From Streptomyces sp. CB02980 (GTDB lineage: Bacteria > Actinomycetota > Actinomycetes > Streptomycetales > Streptomycetaceae), in NCBI RefSeq assembly GCF_014451325.2, contig NZ_JACSCH020000009.1, positions 62,001 through 126,000 of the forward strand: a stretch of 64,000 nt of DNA, in the 5' to 3' direction. The notes beneath the pieces were generated by a model. It worked only from the letters and a program-made list of their open reading frames with translations, was not told the DNA's origin and did not search any database. Shown here piece by piece: positions 8,262 to 15,812 of this stretch (positions within the stretch are counted from its first letter, which is position 1; every line of letters starts with the position of its first letter). Position numbers and translations under genes: made by a program.

Positions 8262-9152
8262 TCACGGGCGCAGGGCCCTCAGCCAGGCCGCCGCCCCGTC
8301 CAGCGCCGCGTCCGCCTCCGGCAGCACACCCGCTCCGCCCAGGAAGCCGTGGAACATGCCCGTGTGCAGGTGGACTTCGGCCCGGACGCCCGCGGCGGAG
8401 AGGCGGCGGGCGTAGGCGAGGCCCTCGTCGCGGAGGGGGTCGCAGTCGGCGAGGACGAGGAGGGTCGGGGGGAGGCGGGAGACGTCGGGGGCCAGGGCGG
8501 GGGAGGCGGCGGTCGGGTCGGCCTCCGGGCCTGCGTACTGCTGCCAGTACCACCGCATGTGCGCCGTCGTGTGGAAGCAGCCCTCCGCGAAGTCGTGGGC
8601 CGACCGTCCCTCAAGGCGGTGGTCCAGGGCCGGGTAGACGAGGAGCTGGCCCGCCGGCGACGGGCCGCCTCCGTCTCGGGCGCGCAGGGACGCCGCCGCT
8701 GCCAGGTTCCCGCCGCTGCTGTCGCCCGCCAGGACCAGCGGGCGACCCGGGTATCGGTCGGCCGCCCAGGCCAGGGCCGTGCACACGTCGTCCTCGGCCG
8801 CCGGGAAGCGGTGCTCGGGCGCCCGCCGGTAGTCGACGGAGACGACGGTGGCGCCGGTACGGGCGGCGAGCGCGCGGCAGGTGCCGTCGTGGGTGTCCAG
8901 GTCGCACAGCACCCAGCCGCCGCCGTGGGCGAAGACGACGACCAGGTCCTCCCGCCCCTCGTAGAGCCGTACGGGAACGCCGTTCGCCGAGGCGGTCGGT
9001 GCCGGTGGTATCGCGCCGAGGTGCGCCCTTGCCGCCGCCCTCAGCGCCTCCGCGCCCGCCTCCGGGCGCGGGAAGGCCGCCGACATCGCGTCGCAGAGCG
9101 CGCGGGCGGCCGGGGTGAGGGGGTCGGCGGGCCGTGCGTCGGTCGTCGTCAT
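8262..9152 (-). CDS. Alpha/beta hydrolase fold-3 esterase (HSL/acetyl-esterase family)
   Basis: A 296-residue cytoplasmic esterase of the hormone-sensitive lipase family. It shows the oxyanion-hole motif 'HGGGWVL' and the nucleophile elbow 'GDSSGGNLAA', with a late Asp in 'DCDPLRDEG' and the catalytic His in 'HTGMFHGFLGG'. Its ATG overlaps the stop of the SDR gene (ATGA), making it the last gene of a three-gene operon: luciferase-like monooxygenase, SDR, esterase. That order fits a small oxidative pathway (hydroxylation or Baeyer-Villiger step, redox step, ester hydrolysis), but the substrate is not evident. Confidence 0.9.
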   Translation of the reverse strand: MTTTDARPADPLTPAARALCDAMSAAFPRPEAGAEALRAAARAHLGAIPPAPTASANGVPVRLYEGREDLVVVFAHGGGWVLCDLDTHDGTCRALAARTGATVVSVDYRRAPEHRFPAAEDDVCTALAWAADRYPGRPLVLAGDSSGGNLAAAASLRARDGGGPSPAGQLLVYPALDHRLEGRSAHDFAEGCFHTTAHMRWYWQQYAGPEADPTAASPALAPDVSRLPPTLLVLADCDPLRDEGLAYARRLSAAGVRAEVHLHTGMFHGFLGGAGVLPEADAALDGAAAWLRALRP

Positions 9153-9871
9153 GCGGTGAGGCCTCCGTCGATCGTGAACTCGGCGCCCGTCACGTACGAC
9201 GACGCCTCCGAGAGCAGGAACGCGACCAGTTCCCCGACCTCCTCCGGTCGGCCCATCCGGCCGAGTGGGACGTGCGACCAGTCCCTGTCCGCGACCGCCG
9301 TCGTCATGGGGGTGTCGACGGCGCCCGGGTGGACCGAGTTGACCCGGACGCCGTACGGGGCGAGGTCGCGTGCCGCCGAGCGGCTGAGGCCGCGCAGGCC
9401 GAACTTGCCCGCCCCGTACGCCGCGTGGCCGGGGACGCCGACGCGGCCCGCCGTGGACGACACGTTCACGATCGAGCCGCCGCCCGCCTCGCGGAGCGCG
9501 GGCAGGACGGCCTGGATGCCGAGGAAGGGGGCCAGCAGATTGACCCTGAGGAGGAGTGCGAAGTTCTCGTACGTCTCCGATTCCACCGGGGCCGTTCGCC
9601 AGAGGGCCGCGTTGTTGACGAGTCCGTCGATCCCGCCGTACGTGGTGACCGCCGTGTCCGTCACCGTCCGCCAGTCGTCCGCCGACGTCACGTCGTGGCG
9701 GACGAAGACCGCCGCCCCGCCGAGGTCCGCCGCCACCGACCGGCCCTCCTCCTCCCGTACGTCGGTGAGGACCACCCGCGCCCCGGCCGCCACCAGGAGC
9801 CGGGCCTCGGCGGCGCCCTGGCCGCGCGCCGCGCCCGTCACGATCACGACCTTGCCGTCCAGGGCGCTCAC
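9149..9871 (-). CDS. SDR family oxidoreductase
   Basis: Classical short-chain dehydrogenase/reductase, 240 residues. It has the cofactor motif 'TGAARGQGAAEA', 'NNAALWR', the catalytic Ser in 'VNVSSTAG' and Tyr-x3-Lys in 'YGAGKFG', and the C-terminal 'YVTGAEFTIDGGLTA'. The GTG start at 9871 overlaps the upstream stop as GTGA; this is much better than longer readings, which would run through the monooxygenase gene. It is the middle gene of an operon with a flavin-dependent monooxygenase and an esterase, so it probably oxidises or reduces an alcohol/ketone intermediate of their pathway. Confidence 0.9.
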   Translation of the reverse strand: MSALDGKVVIVTGAARGQGAAEARLLVAAGARVVLTDVREEEGRSVAADLGGAAVFVRHDVTSADDWRTVTDTAVTTYGGIDGLVNNAALWRTAPVESETYENFALLLRVNLLAPFLGIQAVLPALREAGGGSIVNVSSTAGRVGVPGHAAYGAGKFGLRGLSRSAARDLAPYGVRVNSVHPGAVDTPMTTAVADRDWSHVPLGRMGRPEEVGELVAFLLSEASSYVTGAEFTIDGGLTA

Positions 9872-10995
9872 GCGGCGGCGTCCAGGGCCCGGAAGTGCGG
9901 GATGACCTTCGTGCCCCACTGGCGGACGGTCTCCAGACAGGCCTCCTGCGGCACGGTTCCCATCTGGATCAGGCACATCACCTCGTCGACGCCGATCTCC
10001 CGGAGCCGTTCGACGTACGCGATGGCCGTGGCGGCGTCCCCGTACGCGTGGTCGGTGTTGTAGGTGCCGGTGTCGACCGGCCGGGCGGGGACGTCCGCCT
10101 CGTGCAGCCGGGCGACCAGCTCGTCCCGCTCGCGGGCGAGGGCGCCGGCGTGGTCCTCGTCCTCCGCGTAGCCGGTGGGCGCGGGCGCGCCGCCGTACCA
10201 GTGGGCGATCGACTCGGCGAAGAAGCGCTGGCCCCCGGTGCCGAGCCGGAGCGCCCGGTCGGCGTCGTCCAGGACGACGGTCGGGCAGAGGGCGGAGAAG
10301 TGGTCGTTGACCTCGGTGGAGACGAACCGCGACCCGTCCCGCGTGGCGAGCGCCTCGTCGTACACCGAGCGCATCGCGCGGACGTCTTCGGCGCCCGCGA
10401 ACCCCATCACCAGCGCCCCGATGCCGAGTTCGGCCGCCTGCCGGAGCGACGCGTGCTGCGAGCAGGCCATGAAGAGCGGCGGGTGCGGGTGCTGGACCGG
10501 GCGGGGCAGGATCGCGCCGGGGCCGATGTCGAGCGAGCCGTGCCACTCGAACTCCGGCTCGCGCCACGCGGCGGCGAAGATCCGCAGGGCCTCCTCCGTC
10601 TGCGGAGTGGTGTCCTCGGGGCGCACCCCGAACATCCGCATCTCCTGGCGGGTCGCGCCCCGTCCGGCGCCGATGTCGACCCGGCCGCCGGAGAGCACGT
10701 CGAGCATGGCGGCGCGTTCGGCGACCCGGACCGGGTGCTGGTAGCCGAAGGGCATGGTGACCACGCCGTGGCCGACGCGGATGGTGCGGGTGCGGGCGGC
10801 GACCCAGGTCAGGAAGATCTCGGACGCGCTCATGTGGGCGTACTGGGTGAGGGAGTGGTGTTCGACCGCCCAGATCCGGTCGAAGCCCATCTCCTCGGCG
10901 AGGACGGCCTGTTCGACGCAGTCGTGGATGACGCGGTGTTCACGGGCGGGGGTCGGGTCGACGAGCTGTGCTTCGAAGATCATGGAGAACTTCAC
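9868..10995 (-). CDS. LLM-class flavin-dependent oxidoreductase (luciferase-like monooxygenase)
   Basis: A 375-residue member of the bacterial luciferase-like TIM-barrel family, which uses reduced flavin and oxygen to oxidise organic substrates. Typical blocks are 'DRIWAVEHH', 'RVGHGVVTMPFGYQHPVRVAERAAMLD', cut here to its core 'HPVRVAERAAMLD', and 'GGRVDIGAGRG'. The GTG start at 10995 has GGGAGGAG six bases upstream. It begins a three-gene operon (SDR and esterase downstream) and is divergent from a PadR regulator, with a shared palindrome between them, so the PadR protein probably controls it. Confidence 0.9.
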   Translation of the reverse strand: MKFSMIFEAQLVDPTPAREHRVIHDCVEQAVLAEEMGFDRIWAVEHHSLTQYAHMSASEIFLTWVAARTRTIRVGHGVVTMPFGYQHPVRVAERAAMLDVLSGGRVDIGAGRGATRQEMRMFGVRPEDTTPQTEEALRIFAAAWREPEFEWHGSLDIGPGAILPRPVQHPHPPLFMACSQHASLRQAAELGIGALVMGFAGAEDVRAMRSVYDEALATRDGSRFVSTEVNDHFSALCPTVVLDDADRALRLGTGGQRFFAESIAHWYGGAPAPTGYAEDEDHAGALARERDELVARLHEADVPARPVDTGTYNTDHAYGDAATAIAYVERLREIGVDEVMCLIQMGTVPQEACLETVRQWGTKVIPHFRALDAAA

Positions 10996-11025
10996 GGGGC
11001 GCTCCTCCCGGAGGGATACGGCGAG

Positions 11026-11057
11026 TATGCCTAATCGAAATATTCCTAGCAGGCATA
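11026..11057. promoter_or_regulatory. Probable PadR operator between the monooxygenase operon and padR
   Basis: Inverted repeat TATGCCT (11026-11032) and AGGCATA (11051-11057), perfect over 7 bases, with an additional direct half-site TATTCCTA at 11041-11048 resembling TATGCCTA at 11026-11033. It lies in the 95-bp divergent spacer and is AT-rich against the background. PadR proteins usually bind such dyads near their own promoter. A -10-like TAGACT at 11078-11083 ends seven bases before the padR GTG, suggesting a leaderless padR transcript. Confidence 0.55.
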
Positions 11058-11090
11058 AGTGGGGGAGGGAAGGGCCGTAGACTGCCGACC

Positions 11091-11711
11091 GTGGCGGACG
11101 AAGAGACCGTGCCGGCGCTACCGGCGACCAGCTGGGCCGTGCTCGGACTGCTCTCCTTCGGGCGGGAGTTGTCCGGCTACGACCTCAAGAAGTGGTCGGA
11201 CCGGTCACTGGGGCTCTTCTACTGGAGCCCGTCCTTCAGCCAGATCTACAGCGAGCTCAAGCGCCTGGAGAAGGCCGGATACGCCGGCTCGCGTCTGGTC
11301 GCCCCGGAGGCCGGCTCGCGCGACAAGCGCGTCTACCGGATCACCGACGAGGGCCTCGCCGCCGTCCGACTCTGGGCCCGCACCGCCCCGCTCGACCCGC
11401 CGGTCCTCAAGCACGGGCCGATGCTCCGGCTCTGGCTCGGCCATCTCCTCGAACCCGAGCGGATGCGGGAGGTCCTCGCCGCACAACGGGAGTACGCCGA
11501 GGCCATGCGGCTGCGCGCCGAGGCCGACGCGGCGGACGCGTCCGCGGACGAGGCCTGGGCGTACCCCCGGCTCACCCTCACCTGGGCCGAGCGGTACTAC
11601 ACCGCCGAGCGCGATCTGGCCGACGCCATGCTCGCGGACATCGAGCAGTTGGAGCGGCAGTCGGCGGGTAAGCCAGACAGGGAGCCGGAGGGAGAGGATC
11701 CATGGCACTGA
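11091..11711 (+). CDS. PadR family transcriptional regulator
   Basis: A 206-residue PadR repressor. The N-terminal winged helix shows 'SWAVLGLLSFG', 'ELSGYDLKKW', 'QIYSELKRLEKAGY' and the wing 'DKRVYRITDEG', followed by a C-terminal dimerisation domain (PadR-Vir type) with 'LRLWLGHLLEPERM'. GTG at 11091 is chosen because family homology starts right after it and a -10-like TAGACT sits seven bases upstream; the longer ATG-led reading enters the divergent promoter. Its last codons overlap the vWA gene by 10 bases. Likely regulates itself and the divergent monooxygenase operon through the dyad at 11026-11057. Confidence 0.88.
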   Translation: MADEETVPALPATSWAVLGLLSFGRELSGYDLKKWSDRSLGLFYWSPSFSQIYSELKRLEKAGYAGSRLVAPEAGSRDKRVYRITDEGLAAVRLWARTAPLDPPVLKHGPMLRLWLGHLLEPERMREVLAAQREYAEAMRLRAEADAADASADEAWAYPRLTLTWAERYYTAERDLADAMLADIEQLERQSAGKPDREPEGEDPWH

Positions 11712-12421
11712 GTCTGCGGAAGGTCGAGGAGACAGCGCCCGCGCTGGTGAGTCTCTACAAGCAGGCGGGCGAGTCGCTGCGCCGGCACGGGATCGACGGG
11801 CAGCGCGTCGCCGTCTACCTCGTCATCGACTACTCGGGGTCGATGAAGCCGTACTACTCCAGCGGCGCCGTCCAGGCCCTGGCCGACCGGGTGCTGGGGC
11901 TCTCCGCCCAGCTCGACGACGACGGGCGGGTGCCCGTCGTCTTCTTCTCCACCGACATCGACGCCGAGACCGAGATCCGGCTCGACGACCACGCCGGCCG
12001 GATCGACCGGATCGTCGCCGGGCTCGGGCACATGGGTAGGACCAGCTACCACCTGGCCATGGACGCCGTCATCGACCACTACCTCGACAGCGGCTCCACC
12101 GCGCCCGCACTCGTCGTCTTCCAGACCGACGGCGGGCCGATCAACAAGCTCGCGGCCGAGCGGTACGTGTGCAAGGCGGCCCGGCTGCCGATCTTCTGGC
12201 AGTTCATCGGCTTCGGCGACCCGGGCAGCCGGCAGTTCGAGTTCCTGCGCCGGCTCGACGAGCTGGACGTGCCGGCGAGGCGGCCCGTCGACAACTCCGG
12301 GTTCTTCCACGCGGGTCAGGACCCGAGCCGGGTCCCGGACGCGGAGCTGTACGACAGACTCGTCGCCGAGTTCCCGGTCTGGCTCGCGGCGGCGCGACGA
12401 CAGGGCATCGTCCGGTCATGA
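11702..12421 (+). CDS. vWA domain protein (TerF/TerY-like)
   Basis: A 239-residue protein that is almost entirely a von Willebrand A domain. The MIDAS metal site is intact: 'DYSGSM' at residues 43-48, a Thr-containing loop 'GRTSYHLAMDAV' and the later Asp in 'FQTDGGP'. It resembles the vWA proteins that accompany Streptomyces tellurite/stress (Ter) genes, which bind metal and mediate protein contacts, but no other Ter gene is in the window. It is co-transcribed with padR (10-base overlap) and meets the aldo/keto reductase gene tail to tail with a 6-base overlap. Confidence 0.85.
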   Translation: MALSLRKVEETAPALVSLYKQAGESLRRHGIDGQRVAVYLVIDYSGSMKPYYSSGAVQALADRVLGLSAQLDDDGRVPVVFFSTDIDAETEIRLDDHAGRIDRIVAGLGHMGRTSYHLAMDAVIDHYLDSGSTAPALVVFQTDGGPINKLAAERYVCKAARLPIFWQFIGFGDPGSRQFEFLRRLDELDVPARRPVDNSGFFHAGQDPSRVPDAELYDRLVAEFPVWLAAARRQGIVRS

Positions 12422-13321
12422 AGCGGCCTCCCCCACCTCCTTGTCGAGCCGTGCGAACTGCCCCTCGGTGAGGGTGACGTCGAGCGCGCCCAGGTTCTCC
12501 ACGAGATGCGCGGCCGAGGTCGTGCCCGGGATCGGGAGGATGTGCGGGGCCCGGTGCAGCAGCCAGGCCAGGGCCGTCTGCGACGGGGTGGCGCCGATCT
12601 CGCGGGCGACCCGGGCGACCGGTCCGTCCGGGCCCGTGTGTCCGCCCATGGCGACCGGGAAGAAGGGGACGAACGCGATCCCGCGTCCGGCGGTGTGCTC
12701 GACGACGGCCTCGTGGTCGCGGTTCGCCAGGTTGTAGAGGTTCTGCACGGCCGCGATCGGCGCGACCGCCTCGGCCTCCGCCAGCTGGGCGACCGTCACC
12801 TCCGAGAGGCCGATGTGCCGGACCTTGCCCTCCTCCTGGAGCCGCCGCAGGGCGCCGACCTGCTCGGCGACCGGGACGTTCTCGTCGAGACGGTGCAGAT
12901 GGAGCAGGTCGATCCGCTCGGTGCGCAGCCGACGCAGGCTCAGCTCGGTCTGCTGGCGCAGATAGGCGGGGTGCCCGAGCGGCACCCACTCGGTGGGGGA
13001 GGGCCGGACCACGCCGACCTTGGTGGCCACCGCGATCCCGTCGCCGTACGGATGCAGGGCCTCGGCGAGCAGCTCCTCCCCGGCCCCGAGGGCGTACGCG
13101 TCGGCCGTGTCGAAGAGGGTGACGCCCGCCTCGGCGGCCGTCCGCAGCAGCGTGACCGCCGCCGCCCGGTCGGCCGGGGCCGTCCAGATGCGGGCCTCCG
13201 GGCCGGTCGGGTCGCCGGGGCCGTCGGCGAGCCGCATCGTGCCGTATCCGACCCGCCGGACCGGGAGGTCGCCGCCGAGCTGGAATATCGTCGTGTCCGA
13301 GGAGTTCGTGTTGTTCGTCAT
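12416..13321 (-). CDS. Aldo/keto reductase
   Basis: NADPH-dependent aldo/keto reductase of 301 residues. The catalytic tetrad is visible: Asp and Tyr in 'FDTADAYALG', Lys in 'VATKVG' and His in 'LLHLHRL'; the C-terminal cofactor motif 'PIPGTTSAAHLVENLGA' follows. ATG at 13321 is chosen because a MerR-type promoter with a stretched spacer (13328-13359) would start transcription at or next to this ATG, giving a leaderless message. A GTG at 13342 would lie inside that promoter. It is divergent from a MerR regulator, which probably activates it in response to a chemical stress. Confidence 0.88.
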   Translation of the reverse strand: MTNNTNSSDTTIFQLGGDLPVRRVGYGTMRLADGPGDPTGPEARIWTAPADRAAAVTLLRTAAEAGVTLFDTADAYALGAGEELLAEALHPYGDGIAVATKVGVVRPSPTEWVPLGHPAYLRQQTELSLRRLRTERIDLLHLHRLDENVPVAEQVGALRRLQEEGKVRHIGLSEVTVAQLAEAEAVAPIAAVQNLYNLANRDHEAVVEHTAGRGIAFVPFFPVAMGGHTGPDGPVARVAREIGATPSQTALAWLLHRAPHILPIPGTTSAAHLVENLGALDVTLTEGQFARLDKEVGEAAS

Positions 13322-13327
13322 GCCCGG

Positions 13328-13359
13328 ACCGTAGGAGCTCACACGGATGTGAGGTTCAA
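13328..13359 (-). promoter_or_regulatory. MerR-type promoter/operator for the aldo/keto reductase
   Basis: On the minus strand, -35 TTGAAC (13359-13354) and -10 TACGGT (13333-13328) are separated by 19-20 bases, the over-long spacing typical of MerR-activated promoters. The spacer holds a perfect dyad CTCACA-N4-TGTGAG (13338-13353). The start of transcription would coincide with the ATG at 13321. The divergent merR gene begins 30 bases away at 13390. Confidence 0.7.
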
Positions 13360-13389
13360 GCGCGCGAGGGCGACTGTGAGGGGGGTCAC

Positions 13390-13803
13390 ATGAAGATCGG
13401 TGAGCTGGCGCGCGAGACCGCGGTGAGCGTCCGGCTGCTCCGCTACTACGAGGAGCAGGGCCTCCTCGCCTCGGAGCGCACCCCCGGCGGGCAGCGGGTG
13501 TACGGCCCCGACGCCCCCGACGTCGTGCGCCGGATCCGGGCCCTCCTCGGTGCCGGACTGCCGACCCGGGTCATCGCCGAGGTCCTCGACTGCGTCTGCG
13601 GCAGCGAGGCGGAGATCGAGCCCTGTCTCAGCCCGATGCTGGTCGCCCGGCTCGACGCGATCGACGGGCAGATCCACGACCTCCAGGGCGCCCGCTCCTC
13701 CCTCGCCGCGCTCGTGGCGGCGACCGAGGGCAGGGAACTCGCCACCGCCGACCGGGCGAGGGGGAATCCGGTGGCCCGCGCTCGTGTCGGTGGGCGATCA
13801 TGA
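13390..13803 (+). CDS. MerR family transcriptional regulator
   Basis: A 137-residue MerR regulator. The N-terminal winged helix is standard: 'MKIGELARETAVSVRLLRYY' then 'EEQGLLASERTPGGQRVY'. After the recognition domain a Cys-rich segment 'DCVCGSEAEIEPC' (about residues 63-75) could sense redox state or a metal, and a dimerisation helix follows. It is divergent from the aldo/keto reductase gene, with a dyad in the over-long promoter spacer between them. The stop overlaps the next gene's start (ATGA), so the VOC protein is probably co-translated. The effector is unknown. Confidence 0.9.
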   Translation: MKIGELARETAVSVRLLRYYEEQGLLASERTPGGQRVYGPDAPDVVRRIRALLGAGLPTRVIAEVLDCVCGSEAEIEPCLSPMLVARLDAIDGQIHDLQGARSSLAALVAATEGRELATADRARGNPVARARVGGRS

Positions 13804-14213
13804 CGCCCATGACTTCTCTGGTACGACACGTGACCATTGACTGCGCCGACGCCTACGCCCTCGCCGCCTTCTGGGCGAACGTCCTGGACTCCAAGGTCTC
13901 CGACGAGGACAAGCCGGGCGACGAGGAGGCGCTCGTCGAGACGCCGGGGGCCGGCCTCCTCTTCATCCAGGTTCCCGAGGCGAAGGCGGTCAAGAACCGC
14001 ATCCACCTCGACCTCCAGCCGCAGGACCGCACCCGTGACGAGGAGGTCGAGCGGCTGCTCGGCCTCGGCGCGACCCTCCTCGACGACCGCCGGAACCCGG
14101 ACGGCACCGGCTGGGCGACCCTGGGCGACCCGGAGGGCAACGAGTTCTGCGTCGAGCGCAGCACGGCCGAGCGCGCCGCCACCGCCTCCGCCCCGACCGC
14201 CACCTCCTCCTGA
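13800..14213 (+). CDS. VOC (glyoxalase/bleomycin-resistance fold) family protein
   Basis: A 137-residue vicinal-oxygen-chelate protein with the beta-alpha-beta pattern of this family: 'SLVRHVTIDCADAYALAAFW' at the start, 'NRIHLDLQPQD' in the middle and 'LGDPEGNEFCVE' at the end, with a low-complexity Ala/Thr tail. The ATG at 13800 overlaps the merR stop; an internal ATG at 13809 is an alternative with better match to homologues. Members bind or detoxify small molecules, or act as dioxygenases or isomerases; the substrate cannot be read from sequence. Co-expression with merR suggests a drug- or electrophile-response role. Confidence 0.85.
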   Translation: MTPMTSLVRHVTIDCADAYALAAFWANVLDSKVSDEDKPGDEEALVETPGAGLLFIQVPEAKAVKNRIHLDLQPQDRTRDEEVERLLGLGATLLDDRRNPDGTGWATLGDPEGNEFCVERSTAERAATASAPTATSS

Positions 14214-14269
14214 CGACATCCGGAGCAATCCGGACAGTAGGTGTCGGGTATCCGGTGTTTCCTGGATCC

Positions 14270-14779
14270 ATGGGAGACACCGGAACCACCTGGTCGGCCT
14301 TCGAGGCCGCCGAACCCGCATTCGCCGAGACCGTGCGCGAGCGCTTCGGGCAGTACACCCACCACGCCCTCGCCACCGTGCGGGAGGACGGCTCGCCCCG
14401 GCTCAGTGGCATCGAGGTGGGCTTCCGCTTCGGTGAGCTCTGGCTCGGCATGATGCCCGGCTCCCGCAAGGCACGCGACCTGCGCCGCGACCCCCGGCTC
14501 ACCCTCCTCGCCAACCTGGGCGCGGGCACCAACATGGGCGGCGGGGACGTCCGTGTCTCCGGGCGGGCGGTCGAGGTCACCGACCCGGAGACGGTCGCCC
14601 GGTACGTCGCCGACGCGGGCGAGCCCCAGCCGTTCCACCTCTTCCGGGTGGACCCGACCGAGGTCGTCCGGACCTGGGTGGACGGCGACGAACTCGTCGT
14701 CCGCACCTGGTCGGCCGGGCACCCGGCCCGCACCTTCCGGCGCGGCAACGACGACAGTCCGCCCCGCCGGGAGTCATGA
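14270..14779 (+). CDS. Pyridoxamine 5'-phosphate oxidase-fold protein
   Basis: A 169-residue protein of the split-barrel flavin-binding family. It shows 'HHALATVREDGSPRLSGIEV' near the N terminus, 'GMMPGSRKARDLRRDPRLTL' in the middle (cofactor-contacting part) and a C-terminal beta segment. Actinobacteria have many such paralogues (F420-, FMN- or haem-binding), so the true cofactor is uncertain. ATG at 14270 is preferred over an upstream in-frame start because homology begins there. It stands alone between the VOC gene and the convergent acyl-CoA dehydrogenase operon. Confidence 0.83.
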   Translation: MGDTGTTWSAFEAAEPAFAETVRERFGQYTHHALATVREDGSPRLSGIEVGFRFGELWLGMMPGSRKARDLRRDPRLTLLANLGAGTNMGGGDVRVSGRAVEVTDPETVARYVADAGEPQPFHLFRVDPTEVVRTWVDGDELVVRTWSAGHPARTFRRGNDDSPPRRES

Positions 14780-14807
14780 GCCCCTTCGGCCGGGCGCCAC
14801 GCCCCGG

Positions 14808-15812
14808 TCAGGAGTACGCGCCGAGGACCGTCGCCCGGCAGGTGGCCGGGTCGCCCCAGGCGTCCCTCAGCGGGCGGGCCTTGCGGAGCCACAGGGACAG
14901 GTCCAGTTCCTCCGTGTAGCCGATCGCGCCGTGGATCTGGAGGGCGGTGCGCGCCGCCGTGTACCCGGCCTCGCCCGTGGTCACCTTGGCCGCGGCCAGG
15001 TCCCCGGACGTCATCGTCACCGCCGCCCCGAACAGCAGCGGCCGGGCGAACTCCAGGGCCAGCAGGGTGTCCGCCAGGCGGTGCTTGACCGCCTGGAACG
15101 CGCCGATCGGGGTGCCGAACTGGGAGCGCTGCCGGGCGTACGCCACCGTACGGTCGAGCAGGGCCAGGCCCACGCCCAGTGACTGCGCGGACGTCGCCAG
15201 CATCGCCCACCGCCGGGCCTGCCCGGCCGCGACGGCCACCGCGGGGCCCTCGGCGAGCAGCTCCCCGCCGGGTGCCGGGCGGGCGAGCCGGCGCGCGGGG
15301 TCGGCGGAGACCCGGACCGGGCCGTGACCGTGCGCCCGCCACAGTTCCTCCCCGCGTACGACGAGCACGGTGTCCGCCCGGTCGGCGTCCAGGGCGTACG
15401 GGACGGCGTGCCGTACGGCCTCCGTCCCGGCGATCGCCAGCGTCGCCGTCCGCTCGCCCGCCGCCAGGGCCGGCAGGAGGCGTTTCGCCGGGCCGGGGTC
15501 GCCCAGGCGCGCCAGTTCCCCGAGGAGTACCGCCGCCGCCACCGACTCCACCACCGGGCCCGGCACCGCGTGACGGCCCAATTCGATGAAGGCGTGGGCC
15601 AGTTCGACGGGGAGCGGGCCCATTCCCTCGTACTCCTCCGGGACCGCGAGCGCACCCACCCCGGCCTCCGCGAGCCGCCCCCACAGCGCCCGCCCCGGGC
15701 CGGGGTCGTCGCCCGCCCAGGCCCGTACGGCCGCCGGGGTGTCCGCGGCGGTGAGCATCGCGTCCAGGGAGCGGGCGAAGGCACGCTGTTCGCCGGTCGG
15801 CAGGAAGGTCAT
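14808..15812 (-). CDS. Acyl-CoA dehydrogenase, short-subunit type (FadE32/FadE33-like)
   Basis: A 334-residue acyl-CoA dehydrogenase, shorter than the usual 380 and with the C-terminal signature 'QIHGAIGYTEELDLSLWLRK'. Such short subunits pair with a full-length partner in heteromeric alpha2-beta2 enzymes of actinobacterial steroid catabolism, splitting the FAD site between subunits. The start ATG overlaps the partner gene's stop (TGATG), consistent with a fixed stoichiometry. By location and type it may match FadE32 or FadE33 of the KstR2 regulon; which one cannot be decided here. Confidence 0.85.
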   Translation of the reverse strand: MTFLPTGEQRAFARSLDAMLTAADTPAAVRAWAGDDPGPGRALWGRLAEAGVGALAVPEEYEGMGPLPVELAHAFIELGRHAVPGPVVESVAAAVLLGELARLGDPGPAKRLLPALAAGERTATLAIAGTEAVRHAVPYALDADRADTVLVVRGEELWRAHGHGPVRVSADPARRLARPAPGGELLAEGPAVAVAAGQARRWAMLATSAQSLGVGLALLDRTVAYARQRSQFGTPIGAFQAVKHRLADTLLALEFARPLLFGAAVTMTSGDLAAAKVTTGEAGYTAARTALQIHGAIGYTEELDLSLWLRKARPLRDAWGDPATCRATVLGAYS

